Of a stretch of DNA of 64,000 bases, positions 54,827-63,646 are shown one piece after another. Source of the stretch: an uncultured Paracoccaceae bacterium (GTDB lineage Bacteria; Pseudomonadota; Alphaproteobacteria; Rhodobacterales; Rhodobacteraceae); NCBI GenBank assembly GCA_947500825.1, contig CANMTR010000009.1, positions 80,478 through 144,477 on the forward strand, given 5' to 3'. The notes beneath the pieces are model-generated. The model was not told the DNA's origin, did no database searches, and saw nothing but the letters and a program-made list of their open reading frames with translations. The translations under genes were made by a program, and so were the position numbers. Position 1 is the first letter of the stretch. Each line of letters opens with the position of its first letter.

Positions 54827-55372
54827 CTACCATGGAGAGCGTTGCGATCTCATCCATCCCTCCGCGAACTCGACCGCCTCCATGCCTGCGAGGCGGTTCA
54901 CCCTCGCCAGTTCCGCCGCGAGCCCGTCCTGTCGGGCCCGGCCCATCCTTTCTCCGGCTTCGGGCCAGAACGCCCGAACCCGGATGGTCCGACCGACACG
55001 CCGTGCGTCGAGCCGGCTGATCACCCTGTGCCCCTGCATCACGGGGAAGACGCAGTAGCCGTATCCCCGCTGCGCCTTGGGGACGAAGATCTCGATCCGG
55101 TAGCGGAACCCGAAAAGCCTTTCGGCCCGCGCCCGGTCGCGAAGCACGGGGTCGAACGGGCTCAGGAGCCGCACGCAGGACGATGGTTCGGGCAGCGATG
55201 CAGCGCGATAGAGCAGCGCATGCGCCATGACGCTGCGGCGGCGGGTTCCGTCGGCCAGCTCGACATCCACCTCGACGATCCGTCCCGCGGCCAGCGCCTC
55301 GGCGCACCACGCCTTCCCCTCCGAAGCTGGCCGGGCGACCGGCCAACTCCCTGCATTCCGGACCATGAGCAC
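54827..55372 (-). pseudogene. Truncated YcaQ-type (winged-helix DNA-binding / AlkX-like) gene
   Basis: The C-terminal 160 residues match the YcaQ/DUF1006 family: RLLSPFDPVLRDRARAERLF, GFRYRIEIFVP, YGYCVFPVMQGHRVISRLDA and RVRAFWPEAGERMG. Intact members have about 400 residues and repair crosslinked DNA as glycosylases. The N-terminal half is missing and the ORF opens with a non-homologous segment after the stop of the next gene. The GTG at 55372 is not convincing as a real start. The high-GC codon use looks chromosomal, so it is probably a relic carried in the island. Confidence 0.72.
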
Positions 55373-55393
55373 GTGAACCGGGAATGCTTTGGC

Positions 55394-55822
55394 TTACCGG
55401 CCCATGATGAGCCGCATGGCATCGAGCCGTGTGCGGCAAAGCGAGCGGAGCCGTGCGAGGCTCTCCAGCTGCTTCATCTGACGCTCGAGCATCCGGCCCC
55501 GCTCGGTCAGATCGCGGATTTCCGTCTCGTAGCCGACCGCGCCGTGTTCCGGATCGACGACACCCTCGAAGGAGGGGGTCCAACCGAGGGTTTCGCGGTG
55601 CAGCTCCCGCGCGAGGATCGAGCGGACGATCTCGACATCGGTGTCGTCCCGGCGCGACAATCCCCCATCGAGGACCAGGCCTTCCAGCGTGCGCCGGAGG
55701 GAGTTTCGCTCGAGGGCATCCGCCGCGACCTCCGAGCTGGGGAAGTCCCGGACGAAGTCCCGCGCCATTCCCATCACCCGCGCGCACAGTTCCTCCAGCG
55801 GCATTCCATAATTGCTCTGCAT
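55394..55822 (-). CDS. Hypothetical helical protein
   Basis: The 142-aa product has GGAG 6 bases before ATG 55822 and good codon use, so it is likely real. It is mostly helical: MPLEELCARVMGMARDFVRD, VRSILARELHRETLGW, and a C-terminal coiled segment RDLTERGRMLERQMKQLESLARL. No motif gives a function. It ends just before the YcaQ-type remnant in the same frame. Confidence 0.68.
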   Translation of the reverse strand: MQSNYGMPLEELCARVMGMARDFVRDFPSSEVAADALERNSLRRTLEGLVLDGGLSRRDDTDVEIVRSILARELHRETLGWTPSFEGVVDPEHGAVGYETEIRDLTERGRMLERQMKQLESLARLRSLCRTRLDAMRLIMGR

Positions 55823-55893
55823 GTCTCACTCCAGAGATGAGGCGGCGGACTTGCCGCCTCTTCATGCTGCCGGCCCTCGCGGGCCGGACAGCG

Positions 55894-56316
55894 TCATGCA
55901 GCGATGTGATCGAGAAGTTCAGGCGGTGTGGCCTCAGCCTCCTGCGCCTCCGCGATCTCGCGGAGGAGGTCGCGCAGCCGATCCGCGGTCAGGCACAGCT
56001 CGTGCACACGCGGATCTTCGGGGCAGATCGCGCTGAAGAGGGCGGTCTCGACGGAGCCGGGATCCCCGACATTCTCGAGCATGTAGAGCCTGTGGAGCAC
56101 GATCAGGTCGAGCACGTCGGATCGAGACAGGCTGCCCGCCTCCCGAAGGCGCCCGATGAGGCGGAGGCATCGGCCTTCGGCCCGATCCCCGCCGAGGAGC
56201 CGGGCGCCGTTGGCGAGCGCGGCACCATGGTCCGCGAGGAACGACTGGACGGCGACGAAGCCGGCGCTTTCGGGGTGCCGGGGGGACCGGAAGGGTTTCA
56301 GGGGGCGAATGGACAT
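55894..56316 (-). CDS. Small hypothetical protein, paralogue of the next upstream gene
   Basis: The 140-aa product starts at ATG 56316 with AGGAGA in front. The central part FLADHGAALANGARLLGGDRA through LIGRLREAGSLSRSDVLDLI and VLHRLYML is helical. It resembles residues of the gene at 56613 (VLAHHEGFWNAARFLGGHES, then LLAQVRRATPRTEVMLDQTL), suggesting duplication. No known domain is recognised. Confidence 0.68.
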   Translation of the reverse strand: MSIRPLKPFRSPRHPESAGFVAVQSFLADHGAALANGARLLGGDRAEGRCLRLIGRLREAGSLSRSDVLDLIVLHRLYMLENVGDPGSVETALFSAICPEDPRVHELCLTADRLRDLLREIAEAQEAEATPPELLDHIAA

Positions 56317-56612
56317 GGAAGTCTCCTGTGGTTGAGCCGACATTCGCGGCGGGGGTCAGACCGATTTCCTCCTTTCGTTCGGTCGGCAGTGGCGGCGGCG
56401 ATTCATCCCGGGTCTGCAGCAGTGAGGATCAATCTCTCTGACCCGCATGATCTCGCCCCGATCGGGCGGCGGCCGGTGCGCCCTCGTCGAAGGGGCGCAG
56501 CGGATCAACCGCCGTCGGGGGACCACCCAAGACACCAGTGAACTCGTTAGGAGGCCCGCTTTCCGGGCGCCCTGGGATTCGCGCCAGCGGGATGTTTTCC
56601 TCCGCAGGCTCG

Positions 56613-56987
56613 TCAAGTCATCGAGCCGATCGCCGCCTCCTCATTCCCCGTCCCGGTGTCCCCGGCGGTCGGCCCTCGCTGAGAGGGGGCGACAGCCGGG
56701 GACACCGAGCCGGCCACGGGTCCGGTTTCCCCCGGATCGTCGACTCTCTCGAGCGACAGCACGGCGAGGGTCTGGTCGAGCATGACTTCCGTTCGCGGCG
56801 TCGCGCGCCGAACCTGCGCAAGAAGTTCGACGCATCGATCGACGAGACGTGCGGACTCGTGACCTCCCAGGAAACGAGCTGCATTCCAGAAGCCTTCGTG
56901 ATGAGCCAGGACGAAGGACCAGACCGGATCGGCAGGAATTTCCTGAACGATGTTGGAAGAAAAGGCAGATTGCGGGTCGAGTTTCAT
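56613..56987 (-). CDS. Small hypothetical protein, paralogue of the downstream gene
   Basis: The 124-aa product starts MKLDPQSAFSSNIVQEIPAD with GGAG 6 bases before the ATG. The middle helix pattern VLAHHEGFWNAARFLGGHES matches the gene at 55894; the C-terminal 40 residues are low-complexity Gly/Thr/Ser/Ala. Function is unknown. Between the two genes (56317-56612) I see nothing else supported. Confidence 0.62.
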   Translation of the reverse strand: MKLDPQSAFSSNIVQEIPADPVWSFVLAHHEGFWNAARFLGGHESARLVDRCVELLAQVRRATPRTEVMLDQTLAVLSLERVDDPGETGPVAGSVSPAVAPSQRGPTAGDTGTGNEEAAIGSMT

Positions 56988-57198
56988 GGAGAGCTCCGGA
57001 TGGGCGGATTCCGCGTCGTGCGCGGGTCAAACAGTCGTCGATCCGGGGGCCTGTACTTCCCTGACTTGGTTTCTGTTCTTCTCCCTCTCCGATCGGCCTC
57101 GACACCCGCGGCCTCACGGAGGCGGCTGCGAGCGATGAGGACCGATCCCATTTCTGCAAGATGGCTGAGCGCCATGCCGGCGATTGAACATGGCGACG

Positions 57199-58581
57199 CT
57201 ACGCCCGCGCGACGATGTTTTGTTTCTCGCGTCTGACAGTTGGGCTTTTCAAATGGGCTGCAATCACCGCCCGAGACTCTTGCCAGATTGCTTGTGCCGC
57301 CGCCCCGTCACAGTCGGCGCGATAGGCCTCGCCGGCTTTTCGGGTTCCATGTCCGAGATGCGTGGCGATGACATCCGCAGCCCGGGCAGGATCGTGACGG
57401 CGCATGTAGTCCGCCGCGAGGGTTCTCAGATCGTGAGACGGCACACCGATCGCGGCCCTCGTCAGCTCGGTGGGGAGGTTGCGATACGGCTCCCTGTCAT
57501 CGAGCGTCAGCCAATTCCGCCCGATGAGCTCCTGGTATCGAACGTGGATCAGTCGATCGGGGCGGCCATTGAGAATCCACTCATCCAGGATCTCGCAGAT
57601 CTCGGGCCAGATCGCGCCCGTTTCCGTTCCGGCTCCGGTCTTCTCCTGCTCCCATTCGGCGCGCCAGGTTCCGTCGACGTCACGGATGATCCTCTCCCCG
57701 AACCGCCACGACACGAGATCGCCCTTCCGCGGGGGCTTGTTGAGAATGACGGCGCAGACGACGGCCTGCTGCATGCAGCGCCGGCGGGCGGCACTGTGCG
57801 CCGGCAGGTCGTTGGCACGTGATCTGATTTCGGCAATCTTGTCGGCGACGTGCCCATAGCCTCCCCGCTCCATCAGTCCGGAGAGCCGTTCCTGCTTGTT
57901 CTTCTCAGCCAGCGCGACCTGGTCGCGCAAGTCGCGGGTGATGACTTGCATCGCGCTCAGACTCTCTTCCGCGACACCGCCTTTCGCGCCCAGGGCAATC
58001 AGCCCCTCGATGTAGTTGGCAGCCGTGACGGGCTTCACGCGGCGGGTCTCGTCGGGATGGAACAGGAACGCCTCCGACAACTCGCACGCCGCGACGAACC
58101 CATGCCTGTCCGACGCAAGCCCCTCAGAAACCATGGCGGCGCAACGGTTGACGCTTGCGACATAACGACTGCGGGTGCTGGACTTGATCCGTGCCGCATC
58201 GAGGTCCGGTTTCATCCGGCGCCATGACACGGGCCAAGTCGCTTCGACGGGGGGCTCCGCGACCGGGGCGATCCTCGTCACCGGCTGGCGTCGCCGCGCA
58301 TACCATTCGTCGCTGACGAGCCTGGCCGGTGCGGTGGATACGTGTGGCGCGTATACCGCGAGAGCACGGAGCAGGCACCGAAACGTCGATTCCGAGGCGG
58401 CCGCGGCGCGATAGTGCTCCGCCGCCGGCATGGTCATATTGCCCCTGCCTGCGCGAACGGCCGCCCAGAAGCGGCCCATGACCTGGGCCGCACCCGGCGC
58501 GAGATTGGCGGCGTCCTCGATCATCGCGCGGCGGACGGCGGCCGGTGCGTCTTTCAGGATCAAGGCAAGATCGCCTCTCAT
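57199..58581 (-). CDS. Tyrosine recombinase (second of a recombinase pair)
   Basis: The 460-aa protein has a tyrosine recombinase C-terminus: KPPRKGDLVSWRFGE (first catalytic Arg), WEQEKTGAGTETG (likely Lys), PSHDLRTLAADYM (His/Arg), THLGHGTRKAGEAYRAD (His, nucleophile Tyr). AAGGAGG precedes the ATG at 58581, one base after the stop of the larger recombinase gene. The N-terminal 120 residues are unlike those of phage integrases. Paired recombinases of unequal size are known from Tn554-type elements, which is the closest match I can suggest. Confidence 0.85.
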   Translation of the reverse strand: MRGDLALILKDAPAAVRRAMIEDAANLAPGAAQVMGRFWAAVRAGRGNMTMPAAEHYRAAAASESTFRCLLRALAVYAPHVSTAPARLVSDEWYARRRQPVTRIAPVAEPPVEATWPVSWRRMKPDLDAARIKSSTRSRYVASVNRCAAMVSEGLASDRHGFVAACELSEAFLFHPDETRRVKPVTAANYIEGLIALGAKGGVAEESLSAMQVITRDLRDQVALAEKNKQERLSGLMERGGYGHVADKIAEIRSRANDLPAHSAARRRCMQQAVVCAVILNKPPRKGDLVSWRFGERIIRDVDGTWRAEWEQEKTGAGTETGAIWPEICEILDEWILNGRPDRLIHVRYQELIGRNWLTLDDREPYRNLPTELTRAAIGVPSHDLRTLAADYMRRHDPARAADVIATHLGHGTRKAGEAYRADCDGAAAQAIWQESRAVIAAHLKSPTVRREKQNIVARA

Positions 58582-58582
58582 G

Positions 58583-60508
58583 TCAGGCCCTCCTTTTCAT
58601 GCGCGCGAAGATGTCGGGGTGGTGCGCGAGCAAGGACTCACGCACGGCCACGGCCGCGGCCTCGCCGCTGTCCTTGCCGTAATGTCGTTTCGCGACCTGC
58701 TCGGTGTTAGCCAGAACCGAGGCCACGGTAGAGAAATCCCCGGGTCGGACTGCAAGCATCAGCGTCGCGAGAGCGTGGCGGCATTGATGGGGCGTCAGTC
58801 CGAGCCCGAGTTGTCGGTCCCCGAGGTCCCAAAGCTCCATGATCGACGCGACGGACATGCACCCGCTTGGCAGGTTCAGCGCCGACTTGCGCAGTCGCGG
58901 CGCGGCGGTTCCGGGGAAGAGATAGGGCGACGAGTCGATGCCGCGGAGCGCCATCAGCTTCGGCCGATCGACCCGGTCCCACTGCCAGAGGATGCGGGCG
59001 TCGTCACCGTGCACGTTGACGATCACGGTCTGCCCATTCTTGACCTCACCCCCCGTGAAGGTGATCTCCGCATGCTGCCCATCGACGATCCAGGTCAGAT
59101 TCCGCGGGCAGTCTTGTGTCGCCTTGCGACGGATCATGAACAGGTTAGCCGGCCGCAGGGCCCGGCTGACCTGCACCGCGTAGGCCGCGGCGCAGGCCGA
59201 GAGGCGCAGCGCGCGCTCCGTCGCGAAGGCGTTCGTTGCTCTCCCCATTGCGTCAGTCGAGATGCCTCCGAGGCGGGCCGGAGCGTTCACGAACGTGGCC
59301 GCGAGATGTGGCGACTTCCGAAGCCGGTTGCAGATTGCCTCGGCGTCGGCCGTCATCTCGATGGGCGACAGCACGTAGTCCACGTAGAACATGCGCACGA
59401 GACTGATCCGCGCGAGGATCTCCGGGTCGCGTAGGCCGTGTCGCGCGACGGTTGTGAGGTTGGTGAATCGCGACCAGAGAACGGAACTCTTGTCGGCATC
59501 CTTGAGCGTCATGGACGCCGCGCTCCGCGCAATCTGGGCGTCACAGGCCGTCTCCAGCGCGTCGGTCGTGATGAGAGCCCGCAGTGTCTCGAGTCGCGTG
59601 AACCCTGTCTCGGGTGGGTGGTTCTCGCGGATCAGCCAAGTGGTCGCCTGCCGGTAGCCGGCGAGCGCAGACTCGGTGTTCTTCGGAAGGCGCTTGTTCT
59701 TGCCGGCCCGCGCCGCAATCTCCGCGTCGATCTCTACCGCGGGCCGGCCGAGCCTAAGCTGCTCCTTCGCCCATGCCTTCATGTCGGCTGGCTGGCGCAG
59801 CGTCTGGCGAAAGATGTCTTCGGCATCCGCACGGAAGGACGCGGGCAGCGACTGCCAGTCGATGCGCCGGGCCCGGTCCGACGCGACCGGAACGACGAAG
59901 TCCTGCCGCGGCAGCAGGTCGACAAGCTCCGGCCAGCGATTATGGCCGCGCCAAAGTTCGCCAATGCGCTGCGCGAATTTTCGAAGCGACTTGCGGCCAT
60001 CCGGGGTCGCGTCGTGCCAGAGCCGGTCGAATTCCACCTGATCGAGATCTGGCAGATCGACCTTTGCGCGTGCCCGCACCAGCAGAAACGGTTTGTGCGT
60101 GCTCGTGGTGAAGAGCGCCCCGTCATCGACAAAACCCTCGTTGTCGATGATGAACCCGATCGCCTTGTCGTAGGTCATTCGGGCGCCCGCATCCGAGGTC
60201 TCGTGACCGCGCGCCGCGAGAAATCGCTTCAGGGCAGGACGGACACGGGAATTTCCGCGCTTGCGCGCCGTCTCGAGGTCTTTCGACCGGGAGACCGCGC
60301 CATAGGCGGATACGGCGATCACTTTCTCGAAATAGCCGAGATTGGCCGGGATCTGATCCAGTTCCTCGCGGGTCATGTCGAGCCGGGCCGCGACCTTCTC
60401 GATCTCGTAGATCGTGTCACGGCCTGCGCCGGTTTCCTTTGCCCAGTTCAGGAAGTCCGTGAACGTTGCGGGCGCGGGGCTGGCCGTCAGGGTTCGGTCG
60501 TGTTTCAT
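58583..60508 (-). CDS. Large tyrosine recombinase-like protein (first of a recombinase pair)
   Basis: The 641-aa protein has a C-terminal recombinase fold with ALRPANLFMIRR (Arg), LTPHQCRHALATLML (His-x-x-Arg) and VLANTEQVAKRHYGKD (nucleophile Tyr; the usual last His is Asn). The N-terminal 300 residues are a long helical extension, as in the bigger partner (TnpB) of Tn554-like pairs. The frame opens at GTG 60550; ATG 60508 with GGAG upstream is preferred. The gene is 1 bp ahead of the 460-aa recombinase. Confidence 0.82.
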   Translation of the reverse strand: MKHDRTLTASPAPATFTDFLNWAKETGAGRDTIYEIEKVAARLDMTREELDQIPANLGYFEKVIAVSAYGAVSRSKDLETARKRGNSRVRPALKRFLAARGHETSDAGARMTYDKAIGFIIDNEGFVDDGALFTTSTHKPFLLVRARAKVDLPDLDQVEFDRLWHDATPDGRKSLRKFAQRIGELWRGHNRWPELVDLLPRQDFVVPVASDRARRIDWQSLPASFRADAEDIFRQTLRQPADMKAWAKEQLRLGRPAVEIDAEIAARAGKNKRLPKNTESALAGYRQATTWLIRENHPPETGFTRLETLRALITTDALETACDAQIARSAASMTLKDADKSSVLWSRFTNLTTVARHGLRDPEILARISLVRMFYVDYVLSPIEMTADAEAICNRLRKSPHLAATFVNAPARLGGISTDAMGRATNAFATERALRLSACAAAYAVQVSRALRPANLFMIRRKATQDCPRNLTWIVDGQHAEITFTGGEVKNGQTVIVNVHGDDARILWQWDRVDRPKLMALRGIDSSPYLFPGTAAPRLRKSALNLPSGCMSVASIMELWDLGDRQLGLGLTPHQCRHALATLMLAVRPGDFSTVASVLANTEQVAKRHYGKDSGEAAAVAVRESLLAHHPDIFARMKRRA

Positions 60509-60625
60509 CTTCTCGATCTCCAGGTTCGGGGCCTCGCGGGCCGCCTTCACGGGGAAAGGCGGCTTGCGTGGCCCGGGCCGTGGACCTCATCCGGTCCCTT
60601 CAGGAGATCGCGCCCGGTGGGTCGG

Positions 60626-60764
60626 GTCGCACAGTCTGTCGTGATTTTCCCGCGTTTCGCAGGATCGCCCCCAAGCATAACGCCGATTTATGTTCGGGGA
60701 CGGATGTGCGACGGGCGGAGCCACCCCGCTCGTGTCGCAATGATCCCGGTCGCATCTGTGCGAC
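60626..60764. repeat. Cluster of GTCGCA half-sites in the recombinase control region
   Basis: Five copies of GTCGCA or its complement TGCGAC lie in 140 bp: GTCGCACA at 60626, TGTGCGAC at 60705, GTCGCAA at 60734, GTCGCA at 60749 and TGTGCGAC at 60757. The last two form a perfect inverted repeat GTCGCA-TCTG-TGCGAC. They lie between the tandem-HTH gene and the recombinase pair, suggesting a multi-site binding region for the HTH protein or recombinases. Confidence 0.6.
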
Positions 60765-60776
60765 GCGAACGCCGCG

Positions 60777-61145
60777 TCATGTCCACCAGCCGTGAGGAAG
60801 ATCGACACCCTGCATCTTCAGCCAATCGGTCACGTCATGCGGATTGAAGCGGACGGCTCCGAAGACGTTGCGCGTGGGCAGGCCGTCGTCGATCCAGCGA
60901 TCGACAGTGCGCACGCTGACACGGAGAGCCCCCGCAATGCTCTTCTTGCAGAGCAAAGGGTTCTTGTAGCGCGCGATCCGTGCGCGTTTCGGCATCGGTC
61001 CGTCTTCGCAGGCCCACACATCCGGCCAAGCAAGACGGAAGATCCGGCCGATGCGGATCGCCTCGATATCACCGGTCCGGATCTTGCGACGGACCGTGTC
61101 GGGACGCAGCCCGTAGTGTTTGGCGACTTCTTCAACAGACAGCAT
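60777..61145 (-). CDS. Tandem helix-turn-helix (excisionase/MerR-like) DNA-binding protein
   Basis: The 122-aa protein has two similar winged-helix motifs. The first is LSVEEVAKHYGLRPDTVRRK with IRIGRIFRLAWPDVW; the second is KKSIAGALRVSVRTVDRWID with GAVRFNPHDVTDWL. This is the HTH_17/excisionase pattern, duplicated. GAGGAGG lies 6 bases before ATG 61145. It heads the minus-strand operon of recombinases and is divergent from the ATPase gene; it is a good candidate for directionality factor or repressor. Confidence 0.82.
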   Translation of the reverse strand: MLSVEEVAKHYGLRPDTVRRKIRTGDIEAIRIGRIFRLAWPDVWACEDGPMPKRARIARYKNPLLCKKSIAGALRVSVRTVDRWIDDGLPTRNVFGAVRFNPHDVTDWLKMQGVDLPHGWWT

Positions 61146-61222
61146 TTTTTCCTCCTCAAGCTGGTCTGAGAAGGAATTAGGCCCCGCAATCGCGCCTCTG
61201 AAATGCCGGAAGCACGACCAAA

Positions 61223-61265
61223 GGTGCCATGCGTCAATTAGAAATATCAATTGAGGCGCGGCACC
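61223..61265. repeat. Imperfect 17-bp inverted repeat between divergent island genes
   Basis: GGTGCCATGCGTCAATT (61223-61239) and AATTGAGGCGCGGCACC (61249-61265) match at 14 of 17 positions around a 9-base AT-rich centre. It lies in the 212-bp gap between the tandem-HTH gene and the DinG-like ATPase gene, so an operator controlling both is likely. Confidence 0.6.
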
Positions 61266-61357
61266 ATTGCGGGCGCGTCATCTCTCACGGCGTCGTGATC
61301 GGATGGTTTTTTTCGCGACAGCGCCTGCGCCCAGTTCCTCCGAAACGGAGGATGCAG

Positions 61358-63526
61358 ATGAAGCATGAAGCGCAATTTGACTCGGCGTTCCGGGTTCCGA
61401 GCTGGTCGCCGCCGGCCGAGGCAAGGGATCAGCTTGATGAGGAAATCCACCGCTTCGTCGGGGCCGCTGCCCAGGCGAGCGTGGAGCCTGATGCCGCCTT
61501 GGCCCTAAAGGTGACGGCAGGTCTGGGGAAGACGGCGACCGCGCTACGCGTCATCGCACGGTATGGCGAGATGCTGCTGTCGCGCGGGCATGTGCTGATC
61601 TACGTGCCGACGCTCGAACTGGCGGAACGGGCCCTCGCAGAGTTTCGGACCCTCGCGCCAGGACTGCCCTCCCGCGTCATTCGCGGTCGCGAGGCGCTGC
61701 GTCCGGATGATCGAAAGCATAAGATGTGCGAAAGGGCGGAACTTGCAAACGCGATCTCCGGGTTTGTGCCCTCGGTGACCCAGGCCCTCTGCCGCGGACA
61801 CGACCCTGATGGGAATTTTGTCCATTCGCCATGCGCCTCGGGATGCCCCTATCTCCAGCAGAAGGACATCCCGGGCCCCCATGTCGTCTTCCTGTCCCAC
61901 GCCTATCTGACGGTCGATCCGCCGGTTGATCGCGACTACCCGGCCGCCCTCCGAGTCATCGACGAGAAGGTCTGGCCGACCCTGACCCGCACGTCGCATT
62001 TCTCAATCGACGATTTCATGCGCGCCCCGCCGAACCCGCTCCAACAGGGTCTTCATGAAAAACTCACCCGCGCGAAGGCTGCAATCGTCGACGGCCTGGA
62101 ACGCATCCTGCCGCTCCACGACCATCTCCGCAGTTCCGGGTTCGATACCGAGCAGTTGCAACGCCTCGCGGAAGCGGAGGAGCGATCGCGAAGCCACCTC
62201 GAGATCGGTCCGTGGCAGGCCGCCCAGACGCTCGCATTCTGCGTCGAGACCTTCGACACGAGGTCCTTCATCGCCTCGCGGCAGCGGCAACGAATTTTCG
62301 AACGCCTGTCCGAAAAGGAGGAGGGGCACTGCGTCGGCCTGAGGCTGTCCGATATGAAGACGGAACATGGCTCCCAGCGCGTGATCCAGACGTCGAGCCT
62401 TTATGATGTCGACCGGGATGCGCCGCTGCTGCTTCTTGACGCCGATGCCGATGCCGACATCACCGAACGCGTTGCGCCCGGTGCCAAGTTCATCACGATC
62501 CAGTCGCCGCCGATGGCCGACATCGTTCAGGTCTCCGACCTGACCCTATCCAACAGCTGGCTACTTGATTCGGAAGAAGGGGCTCAGAGGCGGGCCGCCG
62601 TTCTGACGATCCTCAAGCGCGAAGTCGACAAGGCCGCCGGCGGCGGAACCCTTGTTGTGGCGACAAAGTCGGTTCTCCGAATGCTTCATGCGGATGTCGG
62701 CAACTCGCTGTCGGGCAGCGATGAGGAGGCCCTCAGGCAACCGCTCCTCGGCGCCGAGCCGCGCTGGTTCGGACCGAGGACTCAGGGAGTGAACGACTTC
62801 GAGCGTCACGCGAGCATTGTCGTCATCGGGCGTCTTCAACCCGCCGTTTCTGATATCGAGGCGTCGGCGCGCGCGGTCTTCGCACGGGACGAGGTGTCGA
62901 TCACGTCGCATGCCTCCGGTCCTCTGCCGCCGACCAAGGCACACATCATCTTTTCAGATGGCTCAGTTCGTCAGGCCGGTCTGCGTGCTCATCCAGACCC
63001 ACGCGCGCAGGCAATCCTCGCGCAGACTCGGGAATGCGGCACGCTCCAGTCGATCGCGCGTCTCCGGCTCCTCTCTCCGAACCGCGCGAAACGGGTAGTG
63101 GTGCTGAGCAACTTGCCGCTACCAGACTTCCCGGTGACGCGCCTGGCGACCCTTTCCGCGCTCGCGCGGGATCTCGAACAGGAACCCGATTGGCAGGGAT
63201 TCATCCGCATGGAACACGCCCTGCGAGCCACCATGGGACGCCCGGTGCGCGGAACCCGGCTGTCGGCGGCCGGCCTCGCAGCCGACCTTCCGCGGGACTT
63301 CGACACGGAATCCGGCGCCAAGCGCTTCCGTCGGGGGCGGCCGACGTCGCATCTGGTGTCGCTCTGCCAGCGTGTCGCGGCTGCCAATGGCTGGTCGATC
63401 ACGCCTCTCCTGCTGAGGAGGTCGGCCGGGGGCAAGGCTGTGCCCGCGATCCTCCTCGATGCTCCCGTGGCGCCGCTCACGATGGCCAACAGCCTTTGGC
63501 CAGCCTTCGCGCCAGAATTCTCCTGA
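61358..63526 (+). CDS. DinG/XPD-like ATPase or helicase with possible Fe-S cysteines
   Basis: The 722-aa protein has Walker A VTAGLGKTATALRV (about 52-59), a motif Ia strand VLIYVPTLELAERAL and Walker B-like RVIDEKVW (Asp202/Glu203). Between them are four cysteines, Cys124, 145, 159 and 163 (the last two as PCASGCPY), placed where XPD/DinG helicases bind a [4Fe-4S] cluster. Later FGPRTQGVNDFERH and VVIGRLQP resemble the second helicase half. GGAGG is 6 bases before ATG 61358, better than the ORF-track start 61229. The helicase reading is inferred from motif order. It may help the element replicate or transfer. Confidence 0.72.
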   Translation: MKHEAQFDSAFRVPSWSPPAEARDQLDEEIHRFVGAAAQASVEPDAALALKVTAGLGKTATALRVIARYGEMLLSRGHVLIYVPTLELAERALAEFRTLAPGLPSRVIRGREALRPDDRKHKMCERAELANAISGFVPSVTQALCRGHDPDGNFVHSPCASGCPYLQQKDIPGPHVVFLSHAYLTVDPPVDRDYPAALRVIDEKVWPTLTRTSHFSIDDFMRAPPNPLQQGLHEKLTRAKAAIVDGLERILPLHDHLRSSGFDTEQLQRLAEAEERSRSHLEIGPWQAAQTLAFCVETFDTRSFIASRQRQRIFERLSEKEEGHCVGLRLSDMKTEHGSQRVIQTSSLYDVDRDAPLLLLDADADADITERVAPGAKFITIQSPPMADIVQVSDLTLSNSWLLDSEEGAQRRAAVLTILKREVDKAAGGGTLVVATKSVLRMLHADVGNSLSGSDEEALRQPLLGAEPRWFGPRTQGVNDFERHASIVVIGRLQPAVSDIEASARAVFARDEVSITSHASGPLPPTKAHIIFSDGSVRQAGLRAHPDPRAQAILAQTRECGTLQSIARLRLLSPNRAKRVVVLSNLPLPDFPVTRLATLSALARDLEQEPDWQGFIRMEHALRATMGRPVRGTRLSAAGLAADLPRDFDTESGAKRFRRGRPTSHLVSLCQRVAAANGWSITPLLLRRSAGGKAVPAILLDAPVAPLTMANSLWPAFAPEFS

Positions 63527-63608
63527 CGCGGCGAGAAAACTCTTTCGGTCGCCACGATCGAACCAATCTCCTTCGGAGCGGCCCTGACCGCCCATTTCAC
63601 AAACCCAC

Positions 63609-63629
63609 TTTCGCAAACTCATTGCGAAA
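63609..63629. promoter_or_regulatory. Perfect inverted repeat in front of the KfrA-like gene
   Basis: TTTCGCAA-ACTCA-TTGCGAAA has perfect 8-bp arms and lies 17 bp before the ATG at 63647, overlapping the expected promoter. Position suggests autoregulation by the small DNA-binding protein, as known for KfrA. Confidence 0.6.
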
Positions 63630-63646
63630 TCTCTCTGAGGAATAAA

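Noticed and set aside
56356-56616. 86-aa minus-strand ORF between the paralogous small genes
   Set aside because: Arg-rich, no ribosome site, and its composition is unlike the neighbouring genes.
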